From SXXK01 sp046074645 (GTDB lineage: Bacteria > Planctomycetota > Planctomycetia > Planctomycetales > Planctomycetaceae): a stretch of 64,000 nucleotides of DNA. Shown one piece after another: positions 16,839-25,562 of the stretch. Under the pieces are notes generated by a model. That model did not search any database, had not been told where the DNA came from, and was given only the letters and a program-made list of their open reading frames with translations. The stretch spans positions 6,095 through 70,094 of the forward strand of contig JBJTOP010000008.1 of assembly GCA_046074645.1 (NCBI GenBank), read 5' to 3'. The translations under genes were made by a program, and so were the position numbers. Position 1 is the stretch's first letter. Each line of letters starts with the position of its first letter.

Positions 16839-17840
16839 TCACTTGCTCGACGAAATTGGCTCCGGAGGCCGTTCCAGCGAAAACCTCTGATTCTTCAGGA
16901 AGCAGCGGATTGCCGCGTGAACCTGCGGATCTGACATCAGCAGGCTGTGAAGCCGGTTCACTCTTAGAAAATCCGCAGCTCCGGGAAGCCGTGTGCAGGA
17001 TACAGTGACAGTGCCGTCATCGTCTCCTTTCAAAAGTGGATTGAAGCCACGTTCGTCGCCCCGTCCTCCGGCAATAACACCAAACGGAAAGCTGGGTACG
17101 GGCAAGGAGCTCGCAACGTTGTCTGCGCCTGCCGCCAGCGCCTGACCTGCCGGGCCGTACAAAGCCTTGAACAGTGCGAAGTTTTTCAGCATCGCGGCCA
17201 GATCAGCACCGAGGTTTGGAGTTCCCAGCATTACCATGTGTGAGTGTCGAGAATCTGAGTGATCCTGGAGATATCTTCGGACGACCAGTCCTCCCATGCT
17301 GTGGACCACAAAACTGATTTGCTCTGCTGCCGATAACGAGTTCACCATCTGTCGCAGAAAATCTGCACATTCCGCCAGCGAGCTGCGGTTGCCGGGGTAG
17401 TCGAACGGCACAGCCGTAACGGGTTCGGATGCGAGTGATTGGATAATAGGGTGCATGGATTTGGAGGAGCGTCCGATACCGTGGAGGCAGATCACCACGT
17501 GGCCGGTTTCCGGAGTCAGTTGCTTTTCGCGGATGATCTGATCGAGGGCAGCGAGGCATTCCGCGAGTGTTCCGGAGGCACAGCGATGATCACCGGGATC
17601 CAGAAGTCGAAAGTGTCCGGTAAAGACGTTTTGCTGAATTCGATAGCCGCGGCGAAAGTGGACGTCTCCCCAGAACAAACGCCCTCCCAGAGTCGGCATT
17701 CGGGAATTGTTCATGTCAGGTTCCTGAGGCTGGCTGGCTTCGTCTGCGGCGAGGAGGCCGAATTCGAGGGCTGCAACAGCAGTGGCCAGGTGCAGAAGTT
17801 GTCGACGACGGGTACGAGAATTCAAAATGAGGTGCGTCAC
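16839..17840 (-). CDS. Secreted alpha/beta-hydrolase (lipase-like)
   Basis: Starts at a GTG whose G overlaps the last base of the lutC stop (TAGTG), indicating translational coupling. Residues ~12-31 form a signal-like segment after twin arginines (RRRQLLHLATAVAALEFGLL), possibly Tat. The hydrolase core has the oxyanion motif VVICLHGIGRSSKSM, the nucleophile elbow VVHSMGGLVVRRYL (H-S-M-G-G rather than the usual G-x-S-x-G), an acidic stretch GDDDGTVTV for the catalytic Asp, and a candidate catalytic His in NRLHSLLM. This is the layout of PGAP1/LipA-type lipases that act on acyl esters. It ends 8 bases from the convergent transposase gene. Substrate not predictable. Confidence 0.82.
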   Translation of the reverse strand: MTHLILNSRTRRRQLLHLATAVAALEFGLLAADEASQPQEPDMNNSRMPTLGGRLFWGDVHFRRGYRIQQNVFTGHFRLLDPGDHRCASGTLAECLAALDQIIREKQLTPETGHVVICLHGIGRSSKSMHPIIQSLASEPVTAVPFDYPGNRSSLAECADFLRQMVNSLSAAEQISFVVHSMGGLVVRRYLQDHSDSRHSHMVMLGTPNLGADLAAMLKNFALFKALYGPAGQALAAGADNVASSLPVPSFPFGVIAGGRGDERGFNPLLKGDDDGTVTVSCTRLPGAADFLRVNRLHSLLMSDPQVHAAIRCFLKNQRFSLERPPEPISSSK

Positions 17841-18460
17841 TACGCTGTCAACTCCTCAATCAGGTAAACCGTCAGTGACCGCGCTCCATGAGCTCCAATC
17901 ACGAGGGACTGTTCGATATCGGCTGTCTTGGAAGGTCCGGAGATAAAGCCTGCGAACCGGTGTCGGCCGATTGCGATCCGACCGTAGGCTTCGTGCAGGT
18001 TATGAACGACTGCAGCTGCGGGTACTGCGAGCGCCATGTGCTGTGGAATAAAATACAGCACTCGGTGCTTTAGTGTGTCGTCCTGAACCCAGACGGCACC
18101 GTTTTCCGCAACGGCGAGGTGCCCCCTCAGAACGGCGAAGTCAACATTCTCGAGCGCGTGCGGATCTGTGATGGTACTCAGATCAAAACTGCTGTCGCCC
18201 AGACCCGGAATGACACTGCATCGCACAGTGGCTGTGTTCCAGACGGCCAATGATTCGAGGTGGCGAGCGGCATCGGCAAGGGTTGGAACACAGACTACCT
18301 GACCGCCTACAGAAGCGACGACTTCCTGAAAACGCTGAGTTGGATTTTCGAAGGTTTGCCAGCGTCCGGGGGTGAGCACATCCGGGAGCGGTGCGGACTG
18401 GGGAAGTGCAGAACGCACTTTGGCAAGAATGGTATTTCGCGATTCGGCGCTATGGGGCAT
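17840..18460 (-). CDS. lutC: LutC/YkgG-type LUD-domain protein
   Basis: A LUD-domain protein of the LutC family. The diagnostic blocks are LAVAENGAVWV (residues ~115-125) and FISGPSKTADIEQSLVIGAHGARSLTVYLI near the C-terminus, given here as two pieces: FISGPSKTADIEQ and LVIGAHGARSLTVYLI. In Bacillus and Shewanella LutC works with the iron-sulfur proteins LutA and LutB to oxidise L-lactate to pyruvate. Neither partner is adjacent here; instead the gene follows a CoA-transferase gene by 150 bases and is coupled to a lipase gene. Whether it still serves lactate oxidation is unknown. GGAG lies 7 bases before the ATG. Length (206) is normal for the family. Confidence 0.85.
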   Translation of the reverse strand: MPHSAESRNTILAKVRSALPQSAPLPDVLTPGRWQTFENPTQRFQEVVASVGGQVVCVPTLADAARHLESLAVWNTATVRCSVIPGLGDSSFDLSTITDPHALENVDFAVLRGHLAVAENGAVWVQDDTLKHRVLYFIPQHMALAVPAAAVVHNLHEAYGRIAIGRHRFAGFISGPSKTADIEQSLVIGAHGARSLTVYLIEELTA

Positions 18461-18610
18461 TCGTGGACTCCAGAAGGAACTTTCGGTGGCGGCAGGCCTT
18501 GAAAAACATTGCCGACAGCCGGTACCTGACCCTTGAGTCTACTCCATCGCCGTAGTTCCGGCAAAGGCACCGTTGCAAACGCTTCGGAACAGTCTGCCGT
18601 TAACGGGAAT

Positions 18611-20152
18611 TCAGCGACTCTCCTGCGGTAACCGCATGGAGGCTACGGTTCGTATCAGCGGACGGAACTCCATCTGCTGCAGGATATCAACATCAATATC
18701 AACCCCGGGAGCCACCTCGATCAGTTCGAGCCCCTCCGACGTGAGCCTGAACACAGCTCGTTCCGTGATGAAAAGCACTTTTTGGCCGGTCGCTGCGGCG
18801 TCTCGTCCCGCAAACGAAATCTGTTGCACCTGCCGCACAAACTTGCGAATGCGCCCTTCCCGATGAATTGTCAGTCTCCCCGACTCCAGCCGCGCTTCCA
18901 TACCGTCCGCTGTCAGCGTTCCGCAAAAGACCAGACTTCGCGCACTTTGCGAAATATTCACGAAGCCGCCCACACCGGCAAAGCGACTGCCAAATCTTGA
19001 CACGTTAACGTTTCCACAACTATCGACTTCTGCAGCCCCCAGCGCTGCAAAATCGAGCCCTCCGCCGTCGTAGAAATCAAACTGAGATGGCTGATCGATG
19101 ATTGCCTCCGGATAGCGAGCTGCCCCGAAACTCAATCCACCTGCGGGCATTCCACCGATCGGACCACTTTCAACTGTCAGCGTCACCTTCTGCAGTAATC
19201 CGCGGGAAGCCGCGACCACAGCAATACCTTCCGGCAGGCCGATTCCGAGATTGACCAGATTTCCGGCCGCCAGTTCGTCACAGGCTCGCTCCGCAATCAC
19301 CTTCCGCACGACTTCCGGGATCTCAGCGTCCCCAGGAAGTCCCTGAGCATCACTTCCGGGTGAAGCGGTGCAATAGGTGGTATTGAACGGTTCCGCGAAC
19401 GTCTGCCAGTGTTGAGCAGAATCAGCGATCACAATCTGCGAGATCAGTCTTCCGGGAACCCGGACCTGCTGCGGCGGCAGTGGTTTGGGCAGGAGTCTGC
19501 GAACCTGAGCAATCACGAGGCCACTGTGGTTATGGGCCGCCTGCGCAATCGGCAGAACGTCACCGATCACGGCCTCCTCATCAAGTATAAGGTTTCCATG
19601 CGGATCAGCCGCCGTGGCTCGAATAAGCGCAACATGAATCGGGAATGCGTGATACAGCAGCCATGTGCGACCGCGAATTTCAATTCGCTCAACGAGGTCC
19701 TCCAGCGAACGTTCGTTCAGCCGACCACCCCCATGGATTGGGTCTATGAACGTGCCCAACCCGATTCGTGTGATGCAACCGGGCCTTCCAGAGGCGATGT
19801 CGCGAAACAGTTGACAGATCACGCCCTGCGGCAAATTCCATGCTTCAATGCGGCCTTCAAGTGCCATCCGCCCAAGAGCCGGCGCGAGTCCCCAGTGGCC
19901 ACCAATGACGCGTTTCAGGAGCCCGTCATGTGCGAGATGATTCAGTCCGCGTGAACGGCCATCACCCTGGCCCGCAGCATAAACCAGCGTGAGATCTCGA
20001 GGATGGCCGGTGCTGATGAAGCGGCGTTCGAGTGCAGCGGTGAGTGCTTCAGGATGTCCAGCGCCAACGAAACCACTGCTGGCTACAGTGCAGCCATCGT
20101 CAATCAATGCGATCGCTTCATCGGCCGTGCAGATTTTTTTTTCAGACAACAC
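18611..20152 (-). CDS. Fused alpha/beta acetate/3-ketoacid-type CoA-transferase
   Basis: A class I CoA-transferase with both subunits in one chain, close in size to YdiF (about 530 residues). The N-terminal half has the glycine-rich GFVGAGHPEAL motif and a GGHWGLAP block. The C-terminal half has the catalytic signature TLTVESGPIGGMPAGG, whose Glu (residue ~328 from the start used) would form the glutamyl-CoA intermediate. A GTG at 20152 is the chosen start because GGAG lies 6 bases upstream and it begins 15 bases past the end of the SDR gene; an earlier start would overlap that gene by 67 bases. It probably transfers CoA between short-chain acyl or 3-ketoacyl groups; the substrate is not determined by sequence. 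Confidence 0.88.
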   Translation of the reverse strand: MLSEKKICTADEAIALIDDGCTVASSGFVGAGHPEALTAALERRFISTGHPRDLTLVYAAGQGDGRSRGLNHLAHDGLLKRVIGGHWGLAPALGRMALEGRIEAWNLPQGVICQLFRDIASGRPGCITRIGLGTFIDPIHGGGRLNERSLEDLVERIEIRGRTWLLYHAFPIHVALIRATAADPHGNLILDEEAVIGDVLPIAQAAHNHSGLVIAQVRRLLPKPLPPQQVRVPGRLISQIVIADSAQHWQTFAEPFNTTYCTASPGSDAQGLPGDAEIPEVVRKVIAERACDELAAGNLVNLGIGLPEGIAVVAASRGLLQKVTLTVESGPIGGMPAGGLSFGAARYPEAIIDQPSQFDFYDGGGLDFAALGAAEVDSCGNVNVSRFGSRFAGVGGFVNISQSARSLVFCGTLTADGMEARLESGRLTIHREGRIRKFVRQVQQISFAGRDAAATGQKVLFITERAVFRLTSEGLELIEVAPGVDIDVDILQQMEFRPLIRTVASMRLPQESR

Positions 20153-20166
20153 TCGCTGCTCCGAAA

Positions 20167-20919
20167 TCAGCCCCACCAGCCACCGTTGACATGCAGCGTT
20201 TGTCCTGTGATGTACGAGGCGAGGTCGCTGCACAAAAACAGAATTGCCCCCGCAATCTCTTTTGGTTCCCCAAATCGCCGGAGAGGAATCTGATTCAGCA
20301 TCTGTTCGCGTGCGGTCGCTGGGATGGACTGTCCCATTTCCGTGAGTACAACTCCTGGAGCAACCGCGTTGACCGTGATCCGCCGCCCGGCCAGTTCGCG
20401 GCTGAGCACTTTAGTCAGACCAATCACGCCAGCCTTGGCGGATGCGTAGTTTGCCTGACCAAAGAAGCCAACAACGCCGGAGATCGAGGCCAGATTCACA
20501 ATCCGGCCACCATCACGAAGATATGGCATTGCAGTTCGGCAGACACGAAACACGGCAGACAGGTTTGTTTCGAGGACGACATCCCAGTCGGCATCCGTCA
20601 TATTCCTGGCCGTGCGATCCCGAAGCACCGCGGCGTTGTTCACAAGAATGTCGAGGCCACCAAACTGCAGGCGGGTTTTTTCGAGCACGCGTTGAATTGC
20701 GACAGGATCACGCACGTCCGCTTCGACAACCAATCCGCGCGGACCAAATTCCGCCGCTGTTTCCTCTGCACGAAGCCTGTTCTGCCCCGATTCGTCCTGC
20801 AGATAGTTGACCACCACGGCTGCACCACTGGCATGAAGCAGACGTGCTGTCGCCTGTCCCAGACCCTGACCACCGCCCGTCACCAGCGCCGTCCTGCCCG
20901 TAAGGTCCAGTGTCGTCAT
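20167..20919 (-). CDS. Short-chain dehydrogenase/reductase (FabG/PhaB-like)
   Basis: A classical SDR of 250 residues, probably reducing a 3-oxoacyl thioester with NAD(P)H. Motifs: cofactor loop TGGGQGLG (~14-21), NNAA (~95-98), catalytic Ser in NLASISG, the YASAK pair (catalytic Tyr and Lys), and PGVVLTEM after it. It ends in the common GGWWG tail of FabG-like proteins. It is the first gene of a minus-strand run with the CoA-transferase (15-base gap), which suggests joint use of a short 3-hydroxy/3-oxoacyl substrate, for instance in short-chain acid or hydroxybutyrate metabolism. A GGGAG Shine-Dalgarno precedes the ATG. Confidence 0.9.
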   Translation of the reverse strand: MTTLDLTGRTALVTGGGQGLGQATARLLHASGAAVVVNYLQDESGQNRLRAEETAAEFGPRGLVVEADVRDPVAIQRVLEKTRLQFGGLDILVNNAAVLRDRTARNMTDADWDVVLETNLSAVFRVCRTAMPYLRDGGRIVNLASISGVVGFFGQANYASAKAGVIGLTKVLSRELAGRRITVNAVAPGVVLTEMGQSIPATAREQMLNQIPLRRFGEPKEIAGAILFLCSDLASYITGQTLHVNGGWWG

Positions 20920-20936
20920 TTCCGTCGCTCCCTGCT

Positions 20937-22367
20937 TCAGCCTGTCAGAATTTCGGTAATTGGACGACCGCCGAAGGAAATATCCATCGGCCGTCCGCTG
21001 CGATCCGGAAGTCGCAGTTCGGGGCTGATCCCCAGCCGATCAAGAACCGTCATGCAAAGATCGGCTGGCCGGACCGGATTCTCGGCCGGGTAAGCAGCCT
21101 GGGAATCTGAGCTGCCATAGACGGTGCCACCACGAATTCCCGCTCCTGCCAGCATGGAGGAATAGCAGAACGTCCAGTGATCACGGCCGGCATTGGCGTT
21201 GATCTTCGGAGTCCGGCCCATTTCGCTGGTTACGAAGATCAGCGTTTCATCAAGGAGTCCCCGTTCCTCAAGGTCACCCAGCAGTGCCGAAAATGTCTGG
21301 TCAAAACCCGGCAGCTTATTGCTCTTCAGAATCGAAAAATTGTTGTTGTGGGTGTCCCATGCGTCGTAGTCGATATTCACCGGCCCCCAGAAGAGGTCCC
21401 AGGTCACATGCACGAATCGCACGCCGCGTTCCACAAGTCGACGCGCGATCAGCGTGCTGTTGCCGAACAGGGTATTGCCATATCGCTCCACCGTCCGCGG
21501 ATCTTCACCGCTCAAATCAAACGCAGTTCGCACTGGCGAAGATGTCAGGATATCAAATGCCTGCGACTGATAGCGGTTATAGGAATCCGGAGATTGAACC
21601 TGATCGTACAGCCGGCGCTGATCGTCGAATTGAGTCAGCAGCGATCGGCGACGGCTCAGCCTGTCGAGCGTCATACCTTCACTGAATTCTGTATGGGGCA
21701 GCTGCGGAGCTCCGAGCACCGCGGAAGGTGTACCTGGGAGCGGCTTTGCTCCTTCCGGAGCGTACGGCATGACTTCCGTGGTCAGCCCATCGTAGTTTCT
21801 GCCAAGATATCCACCGTAAGGCCCTGCTCGTCGGAATGACTGGCCCCAGCCCAGCCAGCAGGGCATGAACACGTATCCCGGAACGTCTCCACGCCCCTGT
21901 CGCAGCCATTCACAGATCGAACCCATGCTTGGTGGATCACTGTCCCGCGGATGCTGATCAGGCATCTGCACGTCAAATCCCGAAAACCCTGGAAGGCAAT
22001 TGTGACAGCCAGCCTTGTGATTTACGGATCGCACAATTGCCAGCCTGTGAGCCCACTCTGCCATACGTGGCAAATGTTCGCAAATTTGTATTCCAGGGAC
22101 ATTCGTTGAGATCGGCCTGAACTCCCCGCGGACCTCCGATGGCGCGTCTGGTTTGAGATCCACCATATCCTGAGTTGCTGCACCGCCGAGCAGGTACAGA
22201 ACAATCACGTTTTTCGCCGGACCATCCCGGAGCAGTCCAGTCTCTTCCGCCTGCAGATACTGGGGCAGGCCGAAACCACCCAGTGCCGCCAGCGAACCTG
22301 CTCGCAAAGTCTCTCGGCGCGTCAAACCATCACAACAACGCCTTGAAGTTCCAAGTAATTGCAACAT
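20937..22367 (-). CDS. DUF1501 exported protein
   Basis: A 476-residue DUF1501 protein of the alkaline phosphatase/sulfatase-like superfamily. Residues ~16-36 are a Tat-type signal with LTRRETLRAGS and a short hydrophobic core. Family landmarks are NVIVLYLLGGAATQDMVDLKP, the ARRLVERGVRFVHVTWD block, and TLIFVTSEMGRTPKINANAGRDHW near the C-terminus. These motifs hold the predicted metal or phospho-site residues (Asp/His/Glu), but no DUF1501 enzyme activity is established. In planctomycetes such genes are often paired with cytochrome c PSD1 genes; this one is not. It lies 17 bases after the SDR start on the same strand and two further DUF1501 genes follow upstream. Confidence 0.92.
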   Translation of the reverse strand: MLQLLGTSRRCCDGLTRRETLRAGSLAALGGFGLPQYLQAEETGLLRDGPAKNVIVLYLLGGAATQDMVDLKPDAPSEVRGEFRPISTNVPGIQICEHLPRMAEWAHRLAIVRSVNHKAGCHNCLPGFSGFDVQMPDQHPRDSDPPSMGSICEWLRQGRGDVPGYVFMPCWLGWGQSFRRAGPYGGYLGRNYDGLTTEVMPYAPEGAKPLPGTPSAVLGAPQLPHTEFSEGMTLDRLSRRRSLLTQFDDQRRLYDQVQSPDSYNRYQSQAFDILTSSPVRTAFDLSGEDPRTVERYGNTLFGNSTLIARRLVERGVRFVHVTWDLFWGPVNIDYDAWDTHNNNFSILKSNKLPGFDQTFSALLGDLEERGLLDETLIFVTSEMGRTPKINANAGRDHWTFCYSSMLAGAGIRGGTVYGSSDSQAAYPAENPVRPADLCMTVLDRLGISPELRLPDRSGRPMDISFGGRPITEILTG

Positions 22368-22398
22368 GGGTTGATTCCAGCATGGGTGATGAATGAGG

Positions 22399-24090
22399 CT
22401 ATTTCTGTGGATGTGATCTGAGCACCGATCTTCCGAGCTTTGTGATGCGGTACTTTTGACGACGATGCCGAGGCAATTCCGGCATTGTCATTTCCACAAG
22501 GCCGATTGCCAACGCCGGTCTGAGATAATTTGCTCGCAGAGTCGGCCGATGTGTCAGTTTCAGCTTTCGCATGATCGTTGATGCACTGAGTGTTCTTGCG
22601 GAAAGGACAAACAGCAGGCGCAGGACCTGATGGCTTACACCGACGGTTTTCTGTTTCTTTTTCTTGAAGATTTCCTGGTCAGTTTCCTGGTCGGTTTCCT
22701 GGTCGGTTACTTGGTCGGTTTCCTGGTCGGTTACTTGGTCGGTTACTTGGTCGGTTACTTGGTCGGTTACTTGGTCGGTTACGGGGGGGACTTCAGGAGT
22801 TGTGAAGCCCTTGTGGATAGGTAATATGGTGAGAAACCAGAGCCGAGCTTCATCCGTGTCAAACACAGGGGCGGGAGACCCGTTGGTTTTCATTGCTCGA
22901 TAGATCTTGGGAATTCCCGTACACCGTCCTTCCGTCATCTTAAGTTCCTTAAGGAACTCTCCGATCCGTCTGTTTCGATATCGACGAGCAGTGATCGAAC
23001 CTGACTTCAAATCGGCCGTGCGGATTGAAGAATCAGGACCTGGATAAGACAAAATTTCGATGGAGTCTGGATTGACTCGTATTTCCACGGGCTCGCGTTG
23101 GTCATAGCCACGATGATAAACGGCATTGACCACAGCTTCTTCGATGGCAGCGAGGGGGTAGTTGTAAAACCGGTTTGCTTTTGCACTGGAAGGGGACTTG
23201 ACGATTTTCTCTACAATCACATTATTCTGAATGTACTGAAGAGCCGTACGAATTTGCAGATGCATGGGTCCCTTCAGAATCTTTTCGATGATCTGATCAC
23301 CACCTGGCCCATCTGGAAAAATCACAATTTCCAACTGTGCTCCTCGAAGAAACTTTTCGGGTGCATAGCTGAAAAAGAGCAACCCAACATTTCTCGGTCT
23401 TACGTTTTCATCGGAACCATCAACAATATTCATCCTTCTTGCGAGATCCAGCAGTTGAATACCCTTTCGTTCACTATGCAGCCCACTGCCAACCTCCCTG
23501 AGATAGGCATTGATCAAGGAAAGCTGCAGATCATCAAGTGTCGCATTTTGGTTCATGCGATCATCGAACGGGACTGTCGCGGTGAGGCTTAACAGTTCAC
23601 GAAGAACTTCTCCCTTTGCTTCAATTGTGTTTGAGTATCGCCGGATGAAATAATGTTGCGAGCGTATTCGGCTGGTCACTTCGCGAGGTGCGGTGTAGGG
23701 GCGATTCTGCCCGCCTGGAGCCCAGATAACGATCAGATTTCTGTCGGCAATGGATTCCACGCTGAGCAAAGGGTGATAGGTCGGCTGAATCAGATTACAA
23801 GACTGCAGGAGTTCGCGCTGGATTCGATCAATCTGGTTGTTGGGGATACCAACTGGCGGAAAAGCGGGCTGCCCATCTGCATCGCACTCCTGCCCAATGA
23901 TAATGTATCCGCCTCCGAGGTTCCCGAAGTCGTTTGCAAACGCGCAAATCGTGCGGATGATGGCATCCGGGTTCCAGCCTTTCTTATACTCGATTCTTTC
24001 TCCCTCGACCCTGCGATGATGAAGCAGGTCTTCGAGGTTGACTGGTAACAGGCTACCCGAATTTCGATATCCAGCCGAAGCCTTGCTCAT
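22399..24090 (-). CDS. AlbA_2/Schlafen-type regulator with a VTDQ/ETDQ repeat linker
   Basis: The ATG at 24090 is used because AAGGA lies 9 bases upstream; an earlier TTG is too close to it. Residues ~15-150 form an AlbA_2 (Schlafen-type) domain (EGERIEYKKGWN, AFANDFGNLGGGYIIIG). The next ~230 residues form the RecG-C/HATPase_c_4-like region (YPLAAIEEAVVNAVYHRGYD, then PVEIRVNPDSIEILSYPGP). A linker of nine tetrapeptides follows: five VTDQ, then alternating ETDQ and VTDQ. The end is a basic winged-helix-like region (VSHQVLRLLFVLSARTLSAS to the C-terminus). Such proteins are thought to be nucleotide-dependent DNA-binding regulators; the ligand and targets are unknown. It sits between DUF1501 genes, 9 bases past the next one. 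Confidence 0.85.
   Translation of the reverse strand: MSKASAGYRNSGSLLPVNLEDLLHHRRVEGERIEYKKGWNPDAIIRTICAFANDFGNLGGGYIIIGQECDADGQPAFPPVGIPNNQIDRIQRELLQSCNLIQPTYHPLLSVESIADRNLIVIWAPGGQNRPYTAPREVTSRIRSQHYFIRRYSNTIEAKGEVLRELLSLTATVPFDDRMNQNATLDDLQLSLINAYLREVGSGLHSERKGIQLLDLARRMNIVDGSDENVRPRNVGLLFFSYAPEKFLRGAQLEIVIFPDGPGGDQIIEKILKGPMHLQIRTALQYIQNNVIVEKIVKSPSSAKANRFYNYPLAAIEEAVVNAVYHRGYDQREPVEIRVNPDSIEILSYPGPDSSIRTADLKSGSITARRYRNRRIGEFLKELKMTEGRCTGIPKIYRAMKTNGSPAPVFDTDEARLWFLTILPIHKGFTTPEVPPVTDQVTDQVTDQVTDQVTDQETDQVTDQETDQETDQEIFKKKKQKTVGVSHQVLRLLFVLSARTLSASTIMRKLKLTHRPTLRANYLRPALAIGLVEMTMPELPRHRRQKYRITKLGRSVLRSHPQK
22675..22782 (-). repeat. Nine in-frame 12-bp tandem repeats
   Basis: Nine uninterrupted 12-bp units, read on the + strand as variants of CTGGTCGGTTTC and TTGGTCGGTTAC. 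The last five units on the right (22723-22782) are nearly identical: four are exactly TTGGTCGGTTAC. Each unit encodes V/E-T-D-Q on the minus strand, so a gain or loss of units keeps the frame. No spacer structure, so it is not a CRISPR array. Confidence 0.95.
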
Positions 24091-24109
24091 CTGTGCCAAT
24101 CCTTCTCAA

Positions 24110-25549
24110 TCAGCCAATGATACCCGTCAGTGGCTGGCCACCGTGGGTGATTGAAAACGGGCGTCCGGCGCGGTCGGGCAGCATGGTATGAGCATCGATT
24201 CCAAGCTGGTGGTAAATCGTGGCAACGATATCGGCTGGAGACACAGGGTTTGATGCGGGGTATGCGGCTGTGGAATCAGTGGAACCGTAGACGACTCCGG
24301 GCCTGACGCCACCACCAAACAGCAGGCAGAAGCCGCACTGTGGCCAGTGGTCTCGACCGGCCTTCGCATTGATCTTTGGTGATCGTCCCATCTCGCCCAT
24401 CACATAAATCAGGGTGGAATCGAGCAGCCCGCGTTCGTCCAGGTCTTCCACAAGTGCAGGGAGAATTCGATCGAGGACTGGGAGATTGTGTTCGCGCAGC
24501 ATCGCGAAGTTGTTTTCGTGCATGTCGTAGGTGAAGGAACCGTGTGGCAGAAAATTCTCGGCGTGTACACTGATGAAGGGTACTCCGGATTCCACAAGTC
24601 TGCGAGCGACCAGCATGCAATTTGCAAAGAGCGATGGGCCGTAGCGCTGTCGCAGTGCTTCCGGCTCCTGTGACAGATCAAAGGCATCACGAACGCGGCC
24701 TGAGGTGAGAATTCGAAAGGCCTGATCCTGAAAATGATCAAAGCGTTCAATCGCGGCTGTTTCCGCGAGTCGGGAAAACTTTGAATCGAACTGCCGCAGG
24801 ACAACCCGACGGCGATCGAGTCGATCCGGAGTCATGTCTGGAAGTCCGTCGGCACCAGGCAATCGTGGCTCTCCCAAAGCAACCGCGGTTCCGTAGAACG
24901 GCCGATCAGGTTTTCGATCGAAGGTGGGAGCGCAGAGACTGAACATAGGGTCAAACTGACTCCCGAGCATTCCTCCGTAGGGTCCGGGGCGACGAATTCC
25001 CGGGTACATGCTGCTCTCACCCCATCCGGGATAGCATGGCAGACAAACAGCCCCTGGCAGGTCGTGTGGGCCCATTCCAAGGTATTGGCAGACAGCCCCG
25101 ATATCCGGCGGATCATTCGGATCGGGGCTTAAGGCTGACGCGTTGCCGAGACTCCAGCCGGTCATGATATTCAGGGGGTTATGTGAGTTGTATCCATGAG
25201 TCACGGTGCGAATCAGGGCTGCTTTATGCATCAACCTTGCCAGGTTTGGGAGGTGTTCGCAGATTTGCAGTCCCGGCAGTGAAGTCTGGACAGGCTGAAA
25301 TTCACCGCGAATTTCGAGCGGTGCGTGGGGCTTCATGTCAAACATGTCCAGCTGACTGGGGCCCCCCAGCAGATTGAAAAGGATCACTGACTTTGCTGGG
25401 CCAGCCGGCTTGTCGGGATTCACAGCCCTCGCCTGCAGCAGTCGTGGCAGCGTCAGCCCGCTGAACAGGGAGAGTCCACCGGCGTGCAGCAGCGCACGGC
25501 GCGGCAGTGATCCACAAGACAGGAGTTGTGTAAACAGGTTCAGCGGCAT
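24110..25549 (-). CDS. DUF1501 exported protein
   Basis: From the ATG at 25549 (AGGTGCCCT just upstream) the protein begins MPLNLFTQLLSCGSLPRRALL and has a Tat-like signal (LPRRALLHAGGLSLFSGLTL). A longer open frame to 25687 has no signal character and was rejected. DUF1501 landmarks: SVILFNLLGGPSQLDMFDMK, the ARRLVESGVPFISVHAENF block, and STLIYVMGEMGRSPKINAKA before GRDHWPQCG. It is the second of three DUF1501 genes on this strand, paired tightly (13 bases) with the secreted Gfo/Idh-like gene and separated from the AlbA-type gene by 19 bases, so these probably share a transcript. Enzymatic role not established for the family. Confidence 0.92.
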   Translation of the reverse strand: MPLNLFTQLLSCGSLPRRALLHAGGLSLFSGLTLPRLLQARAVNPDKPAGPAKSVILFNLLGGPSQLDMFDMKPHAPLEIRGEFQPVQTSLPGLQICEHLPNLARLMHKAALIRTVTHGYNSHNPLNIMTGWSLGNASALSPDPNDPPDIGAVCQYLGMGPHDLPGAVCLPCYPGWGESSMYPGIRRPGPYGGMLGSQFDPMFSLCAPTFDRKPDRPFYGTAVALGEPRLPGADGLPDMTPDRLDRRRVVLRQFDSKFSRLAETAAIERFDHFQDQAFRILTSGRVRDAFDLSQEPEALRQRYGPSLFANCMLVARRLVESGVPFISVHAENFLPHGSFTYDMHENNFAMLREHNLPVLDRILPALVEDLDERGLLDSTLIYVMGEMGRSPKINAKAGRDHWPQCGFCLLFGGGVRPGVVYGSTDSTAAYPASNPVSPADIVATIYHQLGIDAHTMLPDRAGRPFSITHGGQPLTGIIG

Positions 25550-25562
25550 AGGGCACCTGGAG

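Noticed and set aside
22675..22782. Possible CRISPR array
   Set aside because: 12-bp units are directly contiguous with no spacers and lie in frame in a gene.
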